Counted from the first letter of the stretch, positions 43,854-54,070 are shown. The stretch is 64,000 nt of DNA from Sphingobacterium phlebotomi (GCF_008180195.1 NZ_VTAV01000005.1:1-64000); one strand, 5' to 3'. Notes: generated from the sequence alone by a model not told the origin. Numbers and translations are program-made.

Positions 43854-44807
43854 TTGAAGAAGCCTGTTTTTTTGCTCTATGCATTCGTTATTGCACTGCT
43901 GTTCAACCTGAAGGTCTGGGACGCTGATATTGTTGCACGTTTAAAAAGCCACAACTTAATTCCGTTGCTGCTCATCACCATAGCCGGTTTTTGGGCCTAT
44001 GCGATTTGGATAGGTAGGCAGTACGGCAGATTATTGCGTAAGCAGCATAACATTGGGCTGGAAACGCAAGCCATTTCATTATCGTACAGACATCAACTGG
44101 GATATATCCTATGGGCAATTGTTCCGGTAGTGACCGTGCATATGGCGTTTATCTGGTGCGTAGCATCCATTGTACCGCATACGCTGACAGTCGTATTTGC
44201 CTACATGCGCGATTACCTACCTGTTTTTGTGCTATTGGTTGGCGCTTATACCGGCTTGCTGCTTTTTCGTCCCGAATATGCATTAAAAAACAGCTTTCCG
44301 CAGAAGGTGGTAGAGATCAAAGAGGTGCTGCCAGCGGATATAGATGAACGGGCGGGATTGTATACCCTGTTTCAGCATTTAATAAAGCAGAAGGGCTTAG
44401 GTCCCGTATTCGACTATACGGACGGTTTTTCGGTTCGCTTTTTCGATATAGCGGCGATAAAAACACATTCTAAAGAATATTATGTGTACTTAACCGACGG
44501 CGATAAGCTACGGGCAGACGACATTCTGAAAGAATTGAAAGCGCGGGGGCTGGACCGTTGGATGATCAAGATATCGAAGTACTACTGCATTAATATGCTG
44601 CTGGTGGCTTACCCTATAGAGAAGCCAAGATCGCATGTCGAATTGACCAGGACAATATACAGCCGCATGGTGCAAAAGATACCAGCGGAAGAATTGGACA
44701 AGATGTGTAAGATTGGGCCGGCGAAGAAAGGCGTGGTAGAGGATTTTTTGGCTGATAATGACGGAATGACGTACGAAGGTTGGGATAGCTTCATTCCGTT
44801 GCGTTAA
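43854..44807 (+). CDS. Membrane-anchored LytTR-like regulator
   Basis: A 317-residue protein; the frame begins with TTG 43854, and the first internal ATG would cut off two membrane helices. Four helices lie at about residues 5-20, 35-53, 75-105 and 118-138. The C-terminal ~130 residues include IAAIKTHSKEYYVYLTDGDK and KISKYYCINMLLV, the pattern of a LytTR DNA-binding domain (strand, turn, RxxxxYxVN-like end). Membrane-LytTR regulators are common in Bacteroidota. Possible targets are the TTACCG repeats upstream of the lumazine-binding-like genes, but they are far away. Confidence 0.6.
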   Translation: MKKPVFLLYAFVIALLFNLKVWDADIVARLKSHNLIPLLLITIAGFWAYAIWIGRQYGRLLRKQHNIGLETQAISLSYRHQLGYILWAIVPVVTVHMAFIWCVASIVPHTLTVVFAYMRDYLPVFVLLVGAYTGLLLFRPEYALKNSFPQKVVEIKEVLPADIDERAGLYTLFQHLIKQKGLGPVFDYTDGFSVRFFDIAAIKTHSKEYYVYLTDGDKLRADDILKELKARGLDRWMIKISKYYCINMLLVAYPIEKPRSHVELTRTIYSRMVQKIPAEELDKMCKIGPAKKGVVEDFLADNDGMTYEGWDSFIPLR

Positions 44808-44911
44808 CGTTTAAATATCCCATATTTTGTAAACCTATTCAATGGGAGTGGGCTGGTCATGTGTTGACCTATAGTAGGGCTGTTCGGCTGTTGTTTTTAA
44901 TATTTCCAATT

Positions 44912-45214
44912 ATGCAAAGTGGACTGAATCATGTAATCGAACTACTAACCGCGATTAAAAATTTATTGAGCGAACTGGTCAAACTGTTTGGCGAACTCGT
45001 CGATATCAAGCGGCAACAGCGCTTGCCGCTACAAGAACGCCACATCTGGACAAAAGAACAGGTACTGGAGAAGATGAATATGACCGAACCGACCTACAAC
45101 CGTAATCTGAAAAAGGAAATACTCGATCCCATGCGTTTGAGCGGTGGCGATCTGTATTTTGAAGAAGATTTAATCGAAGCATTGAAGAAAAGTAGGAGAA
45201 GCGGAAAGATATAA
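44912..45214 (+). CDS. Small HTH / excisionase-like protein
   Basis: A 100-residue protein from ATG 44912. The N-terminus is a leucine-rich helix (HVIELLTAIKNLLSELVKLF) suited to dimerisation. The C-terminal ~55 residues (HIWTKEQVLEKMNMTEPTYN, then YFEEDLIEALKKSRRSGK) look like the HTH_17 DNA-binding domain of excisionase-type proteins. No integrase is adjacent, so an excision role is not supported. Confidence 0.65.
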   Translation: MQSGLNHVIELLTAIKNLLSELVKLFGELVDIKRQQRLPLQERHIWTKEQVLEKMNMTEPTYNRNLKKEILDPMRLSGGDLYFEEDLIEALKKSRRSGKI

Positions 45215-45226
45215 CTTCCTTAAGAA

Positions 45227-45262
45227 AAAAGAGAGCCTGCAAACTTGCAGACCCTCCTAAAC
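45227..45262 (-). terminator. Terminator of the long SusC/D-M16 operon
   Basis: On the - strand AGGGTCTGCAA-GT-TTGCAGGCTCT forms an 11-bp stem (two G-T type pairs) followed by CTTTTTTC, about 30 bp after the M16 stop codon. Confidence 0.8.
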
Positions 45263-45289
45263 TAAACTAAACAAAGTCTTAATTTCGAT

Positions 45290-48124
45290 TTATTCGACCG
45301 GGTAAAGGACAAACTTGAATAGCTGTGACGGCTCTAGGTACTTCTGTGCCAGTGTCTGTATCTTTTCAGGGGTAATCGTTCTGATCAGTTCTTTCTCCTT
45401 GTAGATGCGGGCCGGATCGAGATTGTCGATGCTGCTGCTCAGGAGATAGGACAGCCAGAAGTTATTGTATTTTAGCTGTTGGTCGCTGCTGAGCAGTTTT
45501 TCGGCGATGTATTTGTCGATATCTTCTTGGCTGGGACCGTTCATCCGTATGGCCTCAATCTCTTCTAACGCCGCGCCAACCAGTTTATTAACGAGTTTCG
45601 GATCGGTGACGAAAGAGATATTCATACCGAAACGTTTTCTCGGGTTTTTAGATAAGGATGGTGAGACACTGATCGAATAGATACCGCCTTCTTTTTCCCG
45701 AAGTCGTTCGGTCAGTTTTATCGTCAGGGTGCTGGATAGTGCGTCCATCAACAGGTTGTTGTATTCACTGTAGTCTTCGTATGCACTTAGATAGGCCATA
45801 GCTACGGTCGACTTGTCTTCGTTCCCTTGGTGAATATCCAGCTGTATGCCTTTTGCAGGCGGGTATACGCCGTTGTCACGGAATTTTTCTTTACGCGCTA
45901 GATTCGGCAGCGTAGCCAGATACTGTTTGATAAAAGGATCGATAAGTGCGCGGTCAAAATTCCCGACGATAACGAATGTAAAATCGGAGGCATCGGCAAA
46001 CCGTTCACGGAAAATCTCCAGGGAGCGGTTGAGGTTGATCTGATCGATCTTAGCTGCTGTGGGCGCCGTTTTTCGAGGATCATTATCGTAGAGTACGGCT
46101 GCGATGCTGTCGGTAAATACGGTAGTTGGTTGCAGATGGCGGTTCTTTAGCGCAATCTTGGATTTCTCCAGGTTGGCTTCATTGAACGCGCTATCCAAAC
46201 GTGTGGCCGTAAAGTAGCCGTAGATCAGTTCGAACGCGGTGCTTAAATCTTCTTTTGTAGAATACGCCTTGATCCCTTCCCCAATCTCGTTGATAAATGG
46301 GGATGCGGATGCGTTTTTGCCGTTAAGGTATCTTGACAACTGTAACGAGCTGAAAGGTCCGAGCCCGCTGTTGACGACGATGTTTGTGGCGTTGACAGCC
46401 GACTGGTAATCCTGCAGATCGTACTGCGAATACCCGCCAGGACTAAAGGAGGTGATCTGTATTTCGTCATTTTTGAACGTAGTCGGTTTCAGGACAACTT
46501 TTGCCCCGTTGCTAAGCAGAAGGGTCTGCGTACCGACAACGCTATCCTGGTGCTCTTCTACGATATCTCCAGGCACAGGCAACGGGCCCAGAAGTTGATC
46601 GGCGACCTGTTCCTCCTCATAGGTTGTTACATCTTGCTGGCGCGCATGCGCTATCCAGGTGTCGATCTGCTGCTCCGTGGGGGCGTTTTCCATGTCCTTG
46701 GTGTGGACAAGGATCATATCGCGGTTGATGTCCTGCTCAAATTCATCAGCATAGGCAAGAATTTCGCGCGGCGTAATTTCCTGGATGGCCTGTGTCAGAA
46801 CTGGATGGAGGTACTCGAACGAAGGCGCTGGTTCATCTTTCAGATAGTACGCCAGGATCTGGTCCATGTGCGCTTTCGAACTCGTCTTATCATATTCTTT
46901 TAGGCTTCTGTCCAGGCTTGTACGATAGTCTGTCTTGACGCGGGAAATTTCAGAGGCCGTAAAACCTTGTGTTCTGATCTGCTTTAAGACGCTATATACG
47001 CTGTGAATACTAGCCTGTAAACTGTCTGGCTTTGGCATAATCTGGATGCCGCTGCTCTCTAGGTTACTGACGATTTTTCCGTTGCTGAGCGAGGCTGCCA
47101 GGTAGGGCGTTTGGGCATCACGTGTCTTTTCGCTTAGTCTGGTGTTGGCGAGCTGGATGAAGATATCTTTTGCCAGAGATCGTTTATAATCACTTACATG
47201 TTCGGTTTTTACGGCTTCTTGCTTATAGAGAATCTGTAGCGATGTTTGGGTTACTTCATCGTCCGTGAACGCAAGAAACTGGTTTTTGCCGGTCAGCGGA
47301 ATCGGATAATTCGTTAGCTTCGGCGCGCTCTTCGGATTTTTTAACCCCGAAAACTGAGCGACAATTTTCTCTTCCATTTCGGCCACGTTGATGTCGCCCA
47401 CGACGATGAGTGCCTGAAGTTCCGGACGGTACCAATCTTTATGAAACTGACGTATCTCTTTGTACTTAAAGTTTTTCAATACTTCTTCGGTACCGATAGG
47501 CATGCGGTATGCGTAGCGGGAGTGATTGGTAAGCATCGGAAACGTCTTTTCCTGTAGGCGGTGGGACAGGCCGCCTCGTTGCCTTTTCTCTTCGAGAATA
47601 ACACCGCGCTCCTGATCGATCTCCTCGTCCTCTAACAGGGCGCCGGCCGCCCAGTCGCGCATGATAAGCAGCCCTTGTTCCAGTAGCTCAGGATCGGACG
47701 TGGGCAGGGGAAGCTGGTAGACGGTTTCTTCGAAACCGGTATAGGCGTTCAGATCTGCCCCAAAGCGGATGCCTGCTTTTTGGAGGTAATCGACCAGCGC
47801 ATTCTTAGGGAAATGCGTCGTGCCGTTGAAATTCATGTGTTCCAAAAAATGGGCTAATCCTTGTTGTTTGTCCGTTTCCAGGATGGAGCCAACTTTATTG
47901 GCCAGATAAAAGAGAACCCGGTCTTTTGGTTCGGTATTGCGCAGTATAAAATACTGGAACCCGTTGGCCAGCTTGCCGACCTTGACCCCGGGATGGAGCG
48001 GAATCGGTTCGTTGATAGGCTGCGCCTGTTCCTTGCCCGCCTGCGGGTTCTCGGTGGCCCGGGCCAATTGGCTGGTGCTTACCGAAAGGGCGAGTAGTGC
48101 ATAAAATAAAGTTGTATGTCGCAT
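45290..48124 (-). CDS. M16 (insulinase/pitrilysin) zinc metallopeptidase
   Basis: A 944-residue secreted protein (signal peptide MRHTTLFYALLALSVSTSQL). The inverted zinc motif HFLEH is at residues 92-96, with a downstream ligand in EIDQERGVILEEKRQR near 172. The whole protein has the four-domain M16 arrangement with a second, inactive half. Secreted M16 enzymes degrade peptides in the periplasm. As last gene of the SusC/D operon it could process imported peptides. Its ATG lies 2 bp after the stop of the second MutS-like gene. Confidence 0.93.
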   Translation of the reverse strand: MRHTTLFYALLALSVSTSQLARATENPQAGKEQAQPINEPIPLHPGVKVGKLANGFQYFILRNTEPKDRVLFYLANKVGSILETDKQQGLAHFLEHMNFNGTTHFPKNALVDYLQKAGIRFGADLNAYTGFEETVYQLPLPTSDPELLEQGLLIMRDWAAGALLEDEEIDQERGVILEEKRQRGGLSHRLQEKTFPMLTNHSRYAYRMPIGTEEVLKNFKYKEIRQFHKDWYRPELQALIVVGDINVAEMEEKIVAQFSGLKNPKSAPKLTNYPIPLTGKNQFLAFTDDEVTQTSLQILYKQEAVKTEHVSDYKRSLAKDIFIQLANTRLSEKTRDAQTPYLAASLSNGKIVSNLESSGIQIMPKPDSLQASIHSVYSVLKQIRTQGFTASEISRVKTDYRTSLDRSLKEYDKTSSKAHMDQILAYYLKDEPAPSFEYLHPVLTQAIQEITPREILAYADEFEQDINRDMILVHTKDMENAPTEQQIDTWIAHARQQDVTTYEEEQVADQLLGPLPVPGDIVEEHQDSVVGTQTLLLSNGAKVVLKPTTFKNDEIQITSFSPGGYSQYDLQDYQSAVNATNIVVNSGLGPFSSLQLSRYLNGKNASASPFINEIGEGIKAYSTKEDLSTAFELIYGYFTATRLDSAFNEANLEKSKIALKNRHLQPTTVFTDSIAAVLYDNDPRKTAPTAAKIDQINLNRSLEIFRERFADASDFTFVIVGNFDRALIDPFIKQYLATLPNLARKEKFRDNGVYPPAKGIQLDIHQGNEDKSTVAMAYLSAYEDYSEYNNLLMDALSSTLTIKLTERLREKEGGIYSISVSPSLSKNPRKRFGMNISFVTDPKLVNKLVGAALEEIEAIRMNGPSQEDIDKYIAEKLLSSDQQLKYNNFWLSYLLSSSIDNLDPARIYKEKELIRTITPEKIQTLAQKYLEPSQLFKFVLYPVE

Positions 48125-48126
48125 GT

Positions 48127-49473
48127 CTAAATTGTTGTTTTGCTTTTTTCTAATAGTTCGAGCACGTGCTCTTTATGAATAAGTACCATACCGTGTTTGT
48201 CGCTGCTGATTCCCTTTTCTGCTTTGTAGGTATAGGTTGGTGTGGGGCCGTTCATGACCGTTGGCAGGTATAGGAACTGTGTTTCTGGCGTCTCCCTGCC
48301 TAGCTGCTCGCCAACTTCGACGATATGGGTGGAAATGAGGTACTGGCAGGACAAATGTTGCTGGAATGCACGGGTCACGGCCAGTGTTGCTTCGAAAGCG
48401 TCTTTGACATTGGTGCCTTTGAAGAGTTCGTCAAAAATGACCACAAGACGTTTGCCTTGGTGTACGGCTTTGGCAATCTCTTTTACGCGGAGTACTTCAG
48501 CGTAATAATGGCTATGACCGAGGTTGAGATTGTCCTCCACATTGATGGACGAGTAGAGTCCGTCTTTTATGGAGAAATGCATCTCTTCAGCCGCAACGGG
48601 AAATCCCAAATGGGCCAGATAGACTGCAATACCCAGACTCTTCATGTAGGTGGATTTGCCCGCCATATTCGCGCCCGTCAAAAATATAAGGTTTTTGCCC
48701 TTGTCATACTGCAGGTCGTTTCCGATCGCATGTGGAATGGTGGGATGGTATACGTTGCGTAGATGTAAGACCTGTTCTTCCGCGGGGTGGGAAACAGCGG
48801 CTACAAATCCGCGGTCGTTGGCCACCTGCGCAATGGATTGATAGCAATCGATATAGTAAACGATCTCCAACGCGTTCTGCAGGTGGTCAGCCCATTTACC
48901 GCGCAAGTAGTAGTCGCATTTCACCGCTAGCCTCGCCGGGAGGCCCTGCTGGTGCCATTCGACCTCTTCTTGCAGCTGGGGCAGTTCGGTTGTCTGGCGT
49001 ATCCAAGCCTGTCCCAGAGGCGTACCCTCCATCAGGTCTTGCGTGTCGGAAGTGTGCAGATCAACCAGATATTGACGCAGATCCGTCGCCAGCCGCAACA
49101 CGGCACGGACGCTGTCCTCGAAGTGCTGACTTTCTTTACGCAGTCCCATTTTTCGGAGGAAGGCAAACCGTGCAATAGTGTATATACTTTTGGCGTAAGA
49201 CCGGTTGGTGACGCCGGACACGAAGTTTTGTGCAAGCTCCAGGCCGGCCGGGTCGATGCGGAATATGGCTTCCTGTTGCCGGAAGAATGCAATGAGCGCG
49301 CTTCGGTGCTGTATGGCTGATCGATCGGTAAGAGGCGTTTTAAACATGCTCTCCAACAAGCGTTCCCCACCGTATGTGCTGGTCTGATTGAAGAGCGAAA
49401 AGACCGAGTTTCGGCTGTATTTTCCTAGAATATGCAGATCTTTCAGGGTCTGTGTATCTGTAATAAAGCTCAT
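48127..49473 (-). CDS. MutS-like ATPase lacking mismatch-recognition domains (2)
   Basis: A 448-residue protein. I use ATG 49471-49473 (MSFITDTQTLKDLHILGKYS) because it aligns with the first paralogue and makes an ATGA overlap with it. A MutS core/lever-type helical region (~residues 1-240) is followed by the MutS ATPase: Walker A LTGANMAGKSTYMKSLGIAV, EDNLNLGHSHYYAEVLRVKE, Walker B LVVIFDELFKGTNVKDAFEA and ISTHIVEVGEQLG. The N-terminal mismatch-binding domains are absent, as is a Smr domain. It is a clear paralogue of 49470-50810. What a cytoplasmic MutS-like pair does in this uptake operon is unknown. Confidence 0.85.
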   Translation of the reverse strand: MSFITDTQTLKDLHILGKYSRNSVFSLFNQTSTYGGERLLESMFKTPLTDRSAIQHRSALIAFFRQQEAIFRIDPAGLELAQNFVSGVTNRSYAKSIYTIARFAFLRKMGLRKESQHFEDSVRAVLRLATDLRQYLVDLHTSDTQDLMEGTPLGQAWIRQTTELPQLQEEVEWHQQGLPARLAVKCDYYLRGKWADHLQNALEIVYYIDCYQSIAQVANDRGFVAAVSHPAEEQVLHLRNVYHPTIPHAIGNDLQYDKGKNLIFLTGANMAGKSTYMKSLGIAVYLAHLGFPVAAEEMHFSIKDGLYSSINVEDNLNLGHSHYYAEVLRVKEIAKAVHQGKRLVVIFDELFKGTNVKDAFEATLAVTRAFQQHLSCQYLISTHIVEVGEQLGRETPETQFLYLPTVMNGPTPTYTYKAEKGISSDKHGMVLIHKEHVLELLEKSKTTI

Positions 49474-50810
49474 ATCTGTGTCGGGTTTTGGAGGGTTAGC
49501 AAATCGATGATGCCTTCGTTTTCGATGATGACCATGCCGTGCCTGTCCTCCGTGATACCCTTCTGCAGTGCATAGGTATACGTCGGTAAGCCGTCTTTCA
49601 TAACGGTGGGCAGAAACACGTATTGGATATGGGGGTGGCTCTGCCGGAGTTGCTCGCCGGCTTCCAGAATGTGCGTGGAAAGAACAAACTGGCATCTGGG
49701 GTGCTGGTACAGGCGGGATGCGATCTCCACTGTTCCCTCATACGCGTCTTTGACATTGGTGCCGCGGAACATTTCGTCGAAGATGACAAAGAGTTTTTTA
49801 CCCTCGGCAAGCTGTTGGGCGACCTTCTTGACACGTAGCACCTCGGCATAAAAATGGCTATACCCCATTTGAATATTATCGGGCAGATTGATGGAAGTAT
49901 AAAGGCCGTTTCGGGGCGAAAATACAAGCTGTCTGGCCGGAACAGGAAAGCCCATATGCGCCAAGAACAGTGCAATACCCAAAGACTTCATGAAGGTAGA
50001 TTTACCAGCCATGTTGGCACCGGTAAGAAACGTGATATTATGCGTCTTATCCATGAGGATGCTGTTGCTTTTTGCACCTTCAATAAGGGGATGAAACACA
50101 TGGTCGAAACTTACTTCTTCCATTTCGCCCTGATATACCGACGGCATGGAAAAACCATGTTCACGTGCCGCCTGAGCTGCGGTAAGGTATACGTCGAACA
50201 TGTAGATGTCCCGAAGTAGACGGCGGAATACGTCTTTTTCTTCGAAACGTAAAATATTGTCGTACCGGATCACGTCCTCCCGTTTTATCCGCTGCTTTTC
50301 ATCTATTAATGGGAGGGCGTCGAGGGCTGTCTCTCGTAGGGTTGTTGCAAACTGGGCTAGCTGCTCGGTATAGCGGCTGCCGGCGCCCGTCGATGCGTCT
50401 GCTAGCAATGTTTTCCAACGATGGATTATCTGCGTGCAGCTGCTGATGCCTGATACGATTTTTCTATACTCGGTGTCTGCTCCCAGAAGCGATTGTATAC
50501 GTTCCTTGAAGCTCTTGTTTCCACCGTGCAGTCTGCTACGTTCATCGGTCATATCCAAATAGAACAGTGCTTGGTCAAACCAGATGGATGCAAACGGGAA
50601 TGTGGTCGGGTGGTCGATAAAATACCCTATTGTTTCCGCTCGCTTTTCGATGGCTGCAGCGTCGGAAAGGGGATAGGTAAACCACTCTTCGAGCAATTCG
50701 GAACCGCCGGCGGTGGCTGTATTATTAAAAAGCTGAAATACGGAGGCTTTGCCACGTTGGGCAAAGATACTCAGATCGTCTAATGTTTGTTTGTCGACTA
50801 ATAAACTCAT
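49470..50810 (-). CDS. MutS-like ATPase lacking mismatch-recognition domains (1)
   Basis: A 446-residue protein from ATG 50808-50810 (MSLLVDKQTLDDLSIFAQRG), 2 bp after the permease gene. The layout equals the second copy: helical core, Walker A LTGANMAGKSTFMKSLGIAL near residue 262, PDNIQMGYSHFYAEVLRVKK, Walker B LFVIFDEMFRGTNVKDAYEG and LSTHILEAGEQLR. All ATPase residues are present. The two copies probably form a heterodimer, since MutS ATPases act as dimers with composite sites; this is inference. Confidence 0.85.
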   Translation of the reverse strand: MSLLVDKQTLDDLSIFAQRGKASVFQLFNNTATAGGSELLEEWFTYPLSDAAAIEKRAETIGYFIDHPTTFPFASIWFDQALFYLDMTDERSRLHGGNKSFKERIQSLLGADTEYRKIVSGISSCTQIIHRWKTLLADASTGAGSRYTEQLAQFATTLRETALDALPLIDEKQRIKREDVIRYDNILRFEEKDVFRRLLRDIYMFDVYLTAAQAAREHGFSMPSVYQGEMEEVSFDHVFHPLIEGAKSNSILMDKTHNITFLTGANMAGKSTFMKSLGIALFLAHMGFPVPARQLVFSPRNGLYTSINLPDNIQMGYSHFYAEVLRVKKVAQQLAEGKKLFVIFDEMFRGTNVKDAYEGTVEIASRLYQHPRCQFVLSTHILEAGEQLRQSHPHIQYVFLPTVMKDGLPTYTYALQKGITEDRHGMVIIENEGIIDLLTLQNPTQI

Positions 50811-50812
50811 GG

Positions 50813-53110
50813 TTACCTTCCTCTTCTTCTGATCCATATGATGATGCCGATGCCCAGCATACTCAACGGGATGATGATTTTGAATAATATGTTAAAATAT
50901 GTCCATGAGCTTTCGCCAATACGCAGCGCGGTATCAATAGGATCCGGCAGCCGCATGTCGACAGGAACGTCACCATCACTGAGCCAATAGAATGCCGTGC
51001 TCACTAACGAGAAGTTAGCGGCCGTTATTTGATTACGCTGCGCGAACAACTCGCTGTTGCTGATCCAGTCGGCGTCGCCAGTGACAAGAATCTTTTGTTC
51101 TCTGCCGCCCAGTTGGCGAGATAGAGCGACGACCGTGGGGTGTTTGCCTTCCCGCTCATTAGCTTCTTTACGCAGGACGGGCTTGGCATCGATAAAGTTG
51201 TTGCTCTCTATTTCGTTCCAGGTGCCGACGCTGTCTGTAGCAAATATGACGGTGGCGTCAAAGGGCGAACTGTCGTCAATCGCGATTCCTGCAGTGCCTG
51301 GCATCGTAATGACCTCTTCCCTGCGAATCATCGGAGCCAGGTAAAAGGAAAAGTCAACGCCGGCCGAAGTGGGTTTGAGTGCCAGCAGATCGGGTTGCAA
51401 CGCCTCCTGGTTTTTGACCAGTGTGCCGGGCTCGAGTGCAACACCGAGCGGTTTGGCTATTTTATTGAATATCTCGGCTTGTTCTGGTTCGCCTGCTAAA
51501 AGCATATTGCGTCCGCTTTCAATGTACTGGTTCAAATGAGCTAATTCTATTTCGCCGTATGGTTGCCGCGGCTCCGCAATGATCAGGATATTGATATCTT
51601 GCGGAATGGGTTGGGATAGATCGACTTCCTTGAAATCAAACCCTTGGTTGATCATCGAGTAACGGAACGTCTTTTCCTGGGTGATGGTTTTGTACCCGCG
51701 GTCCTGCGATGATCTGCTGTCACGTTCGCCGTGGCCGGTGACAAAGCCCACGACAGGAAGTTGGTCGACCACCAGTCGTTTTATGGCCGCGCTGATTTCC
51801 GATTCTGTTGGTACGCGCACCATATCGTTGTATACACGTAAGAAGGTTTTTCTGCCATTCTCCCGCTCTAATACCCGTACAAAACGGTAGTCCTCTCCGG
51901 ATAGATCTACTTGGTCTTTTATAGCGTTGTATGGAAGGATATCGAAATTCCATTTGTTGAATTTCCGTAGGGTGTCTAGCCGCTCCTCGGGATTAAGTGT
52001 AGGAAATTGGCGATCCAAAACAGGGTTTTCGGTGTTGTGGTAGTAATAAACGTATTCCATCTTTGTTTCGGGTTTGAAACGTATGTACTTTTCAAACCTG
52101 CTGACATCATCCTTATACGAAGAGGGGAGGCCGATAAAATTATTGGCGTCCAGCATGTTCACATAGGTGGTAATCTTGAAACCTCCATCGAGTTGGGCCA
52201 TGATGGCCTGGCTGGATGGAGTTAATGTATTTCGTTTCTGATACGTGCTGTCGTAGTAGCCTTTCAGGGCCGGAAGGGTGGTGAGATAGCCCAATACGCA
52301 TACGATCATGACCATACCGCCGAACTTAAACAGATGGATGGCGGTTGACTGGGTTTTCCTTACAGCTTGCAGCCTGAATATCGAAAACGATATAAACAGT
52401 ATGTCAACGAACAGGAAGTAGAAAAAATCTTCTGTTGTAACCATCCCGGCGATAAACGTATCGGTTCTGCCGTTTATAGCCAGCCAGTAGGTAACCTCGC
52501 GAACGAACGGGATGTCCTGCCAAAGGCCACGGGCGAAATTCATGGCCGCAAAAATACACAGCGTACCGATTGCAGCAACGATGTTGTAGCTTGTGAGCGA
52601 CGACATGAAAAGGCCGACGGCACTATAGGCCGATAGCAAAAGGAATAGGCCTAGAAGGCCAACCAACATCGGGTAGATGTCTGCGTTGACCAGCGTCGTG
52701 GAGGTAAATAACACAAAGACGCCAATGGTCAGTGTCAGGGCGAGGCCGAACAACAGCAGTGCGAGATATTTGCCAAGAATAATCTGGCTGTTGCTAATGG
52801 GGGAAGAATACAGCAACTTGATCGAGCCGCTACTGTATTCGCGGCTCATGATGCTCATTGTTAGAAGCGGCATATAAAGGTACAGGTAGCTTTGTACTTT
52901 TGGGAAAATGCCGCCCCATACTGAAGAAAAGAGGCTTTGCGTGGCATTAACGAGGTCGATATTCATGGATTGCACGCGAACGAGCCCATCGAAGTTGTTT
53001 GTAAAAAGGAGTCCGATCTGAAAAGTGAATATCGTGAGGATGAGCCAAGCAACTGGAGAATAAAATAGAACCTGTAGTTCTGTTTTGGCTATTTTAAAAG
53101 TTGTTTTCAT
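50813..53110 (-). CDS. ABC transporter permease fused to GldG-like substrate-binding domain
   Basis: A 765-residue protein. Residues ~1-270 are an ABC-2 type permease with six helices (MKTTFKIAKTELQVLFYSPV; EYSSGSIKLLYSSPISNSQI). Residues ~300-730 are a large external GldG-like/ABC_transp_aux domain (VVGFVTGHGERDSRSS, DINILIIAEPRQPYGE, NMLLAGEPEQAE, ILVTGDADWISNSEL), with a last helix near 742-760 (LFKIIIPLSMLGIGIIIWIR). It is a GldF-GldG fusion in layout. It pairs with the ATPase gene 15 bp upstream. Gliding itself is not implied; related transporters have other roles. Confidence 0.88.
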   Translation of the reverse strand: MKTTFKIAKTELQVLFYSPVAWLILTIFTFQIGLLFTNNFDGLVRVQSMNIDLVNATQSLFSSVWGGIFPKVQSYLYLYMPLLTMSIMSREYSSGSIKLLYSSPISNSQIILGKYLALLLFGLALTLTIGVFVLFTSTTLVNADIYPMLVGLLGLFLLLSAYSAVGLFMSSLTSYNIVAAIGTLCIFAAMNFARGLWQDIPFVREVTYWLAINGRTDTFIAGMVTTEDFFYFLFVDILFISFSIFRLQAVRKTQSTAIHLFKFGGMVMIVCVLGYLTTLPALKGYYDSTYQKRNTLTPSSQAIMAQLDGGFKITTYVNMLDANNFIGLPSSYKDDVSRFEKYIRFKPETKMEYVYYYHNTENPVLDRQFPTLNPEERLDTLRKFNKWNFDILPYNAIKDQVDLSGEDYRFVRVLERENGRKTFLRVYNDMVRVPTESEISAAIKRLVVDQLPVVGFVTGHGERDSRSSQDRGYKTITQEKTFRYSMINQGFDFKEVDLSQPIPQDINILIIAEPRQPYGEIELAHLNQYIESGRNMLLAGEPEQAEIFNKIAKPLGVALEPGTLVKNQEALQPDLLALKPTSAGVDFSFYLAPMIRREEVITMPGTAGIAIDDSSPFDATVIFATDSVGTWNEIESNNFIDAKPVLRKEANEREGKHPTVVALSRQLGGREQKILVTGDADWISNSELFAQRNQITAANFSLVSTAFYWLSDGDVPVDMRLPDPIDTALRIGESSWTYFNILFKIIIPLSMLGIGIIIWIRRRGR

Positions 53111-53125
53111 GTCTTTGCGAGTTGT

Positions 53126-54070
53126 TTATGCTTTTCTCTTCTTTTTAGTCATTTCAGCAAATACGGTTTCTAAGGAGCTTTTTTCCGAAAAGATTTCGAT
53201 AAGGTTCCACTTTTCTTTTACGCTGGATGCTACTAATTGGTGGATGAGCTCCTGGGTGTTTGTCGAACGGATACGGAACCGCACGTTACCGATGGGTTCG
53301 ACGTCGACAACATGGGGAAGGGCTTGTAGGTAATCGACGGACGGCGGCGATATCATACCGACCACTACACTATTTGGTGCTACCTGGTTGTCAAACTCTT
53401 CCATCGACCCGGAGAAGACCATCCGCCCTTCGTGGATCATCCAGATATGATCGCATAACGCCTGTACTTCCTGTAGGATATGCGTAGACAGGACAACGGT
53501 ACGCTCTTGGGCAATTTCGCGGATTAAATGGCGAACGTCCAGTATCTGGTTGGGATCCAATCCGTTGGTCGGCTCGTCAAGCACGATGAAATCGGGCTCA
53601 TGGATAATGGCCTGAGCAATACCTACGCGTTGTTGATAGCCTCCTGAGAGATTTTTTAGCAGGCGCTTTCGGAAATGAGAAATATTGCATTTGTTTAGCA
53701 CGTTGTCCACTGCCGCGGGTATTTTTTCAGAGGACATCAGACGGAGATTTGCTGTATGGATCAGGTATTCTTCTACCGTGAGCTCCGGTAACAGCGGAGG
53801 CTGCTGGGGCAAGAAGCCGATATGCCGCTTGGCCTCCACCGATTGTGTGGCCATGTCTATTCCGCGGATCAGTACTTGTCCGTGGCTCTGGTTGAGCACG
53901 CCACACATGATGTTCATGGTCGTTGACTTTCCAGCTCCATTGGCACCCAAAAGACCATATATACCATTCTGGCGCACTTCCAGATTAATATCCTTTACGG
54001 CCCAGTGCATATTGTATTTATGCGAAAGGTCGATCACCTGCATAATAGGCGGTTCGTTGTTTGTAGTCAT
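53126..54070 (-). CDS. ABC transporter ATP-binding protein (GldA-like)
   Basis: A 314-residue ATPase from ATG 54068-54070. Walker A is GANGAGKST (residues 42-50). The signature LSGGYQQRVGIAQAIIHEPD and Walker B FIVLDEPTNGLDPNQ follow, then the H-loop VVLSTHILQEV. A ~90-residue C-terminal extension is typical of CcmA/GldA-type ATPases. It energises the permease encoded 15 bp downstream. Confidence 0.93.
   Translation of the reverse strand: MTTNNEPPIMQVIDLSHKYNMHWAVKDINLEVRQNGIYGLLGANGAGKSTTMNIMCGVLNQSHGQVLIRGIDMATQSVEAKRHIGFLPQQPPLLPELTVEEYLIHTANLRLMSSEKIPAAVDNVLNKCNISHFRKRLLKNLSGGYQQRVGIAQAIIHEPDFIVLDEPTNGLDPNQILDVRHLIREIAQERTVVLSTHILQEVQALCDHIWMIHEGRMVFSGSMEEFDNQVAPNSVVVGMISPPSVDYLQALPHVVDVEPIGNVRFRIRSTNTQELIHQLVASSVKEKWNLIEIFSEKSSLETVFAEMTKKKRKA

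Noticed and set aside
44912..45214. Excisionase gene of an integrative element
   Set aside because: Only the HTH_17-like domain is seen. There is no integrase, attachment site or tRNA nearby, so I call it a small HTH protein only.
49474..49695. 74-residue extension of the second MutS-like protein
   Set aside because: It is a shadow of the first MutS-like gene's 3' end in another frame; the ATG at 49473 aligns with the paralogue and makes an ATGA overlap.
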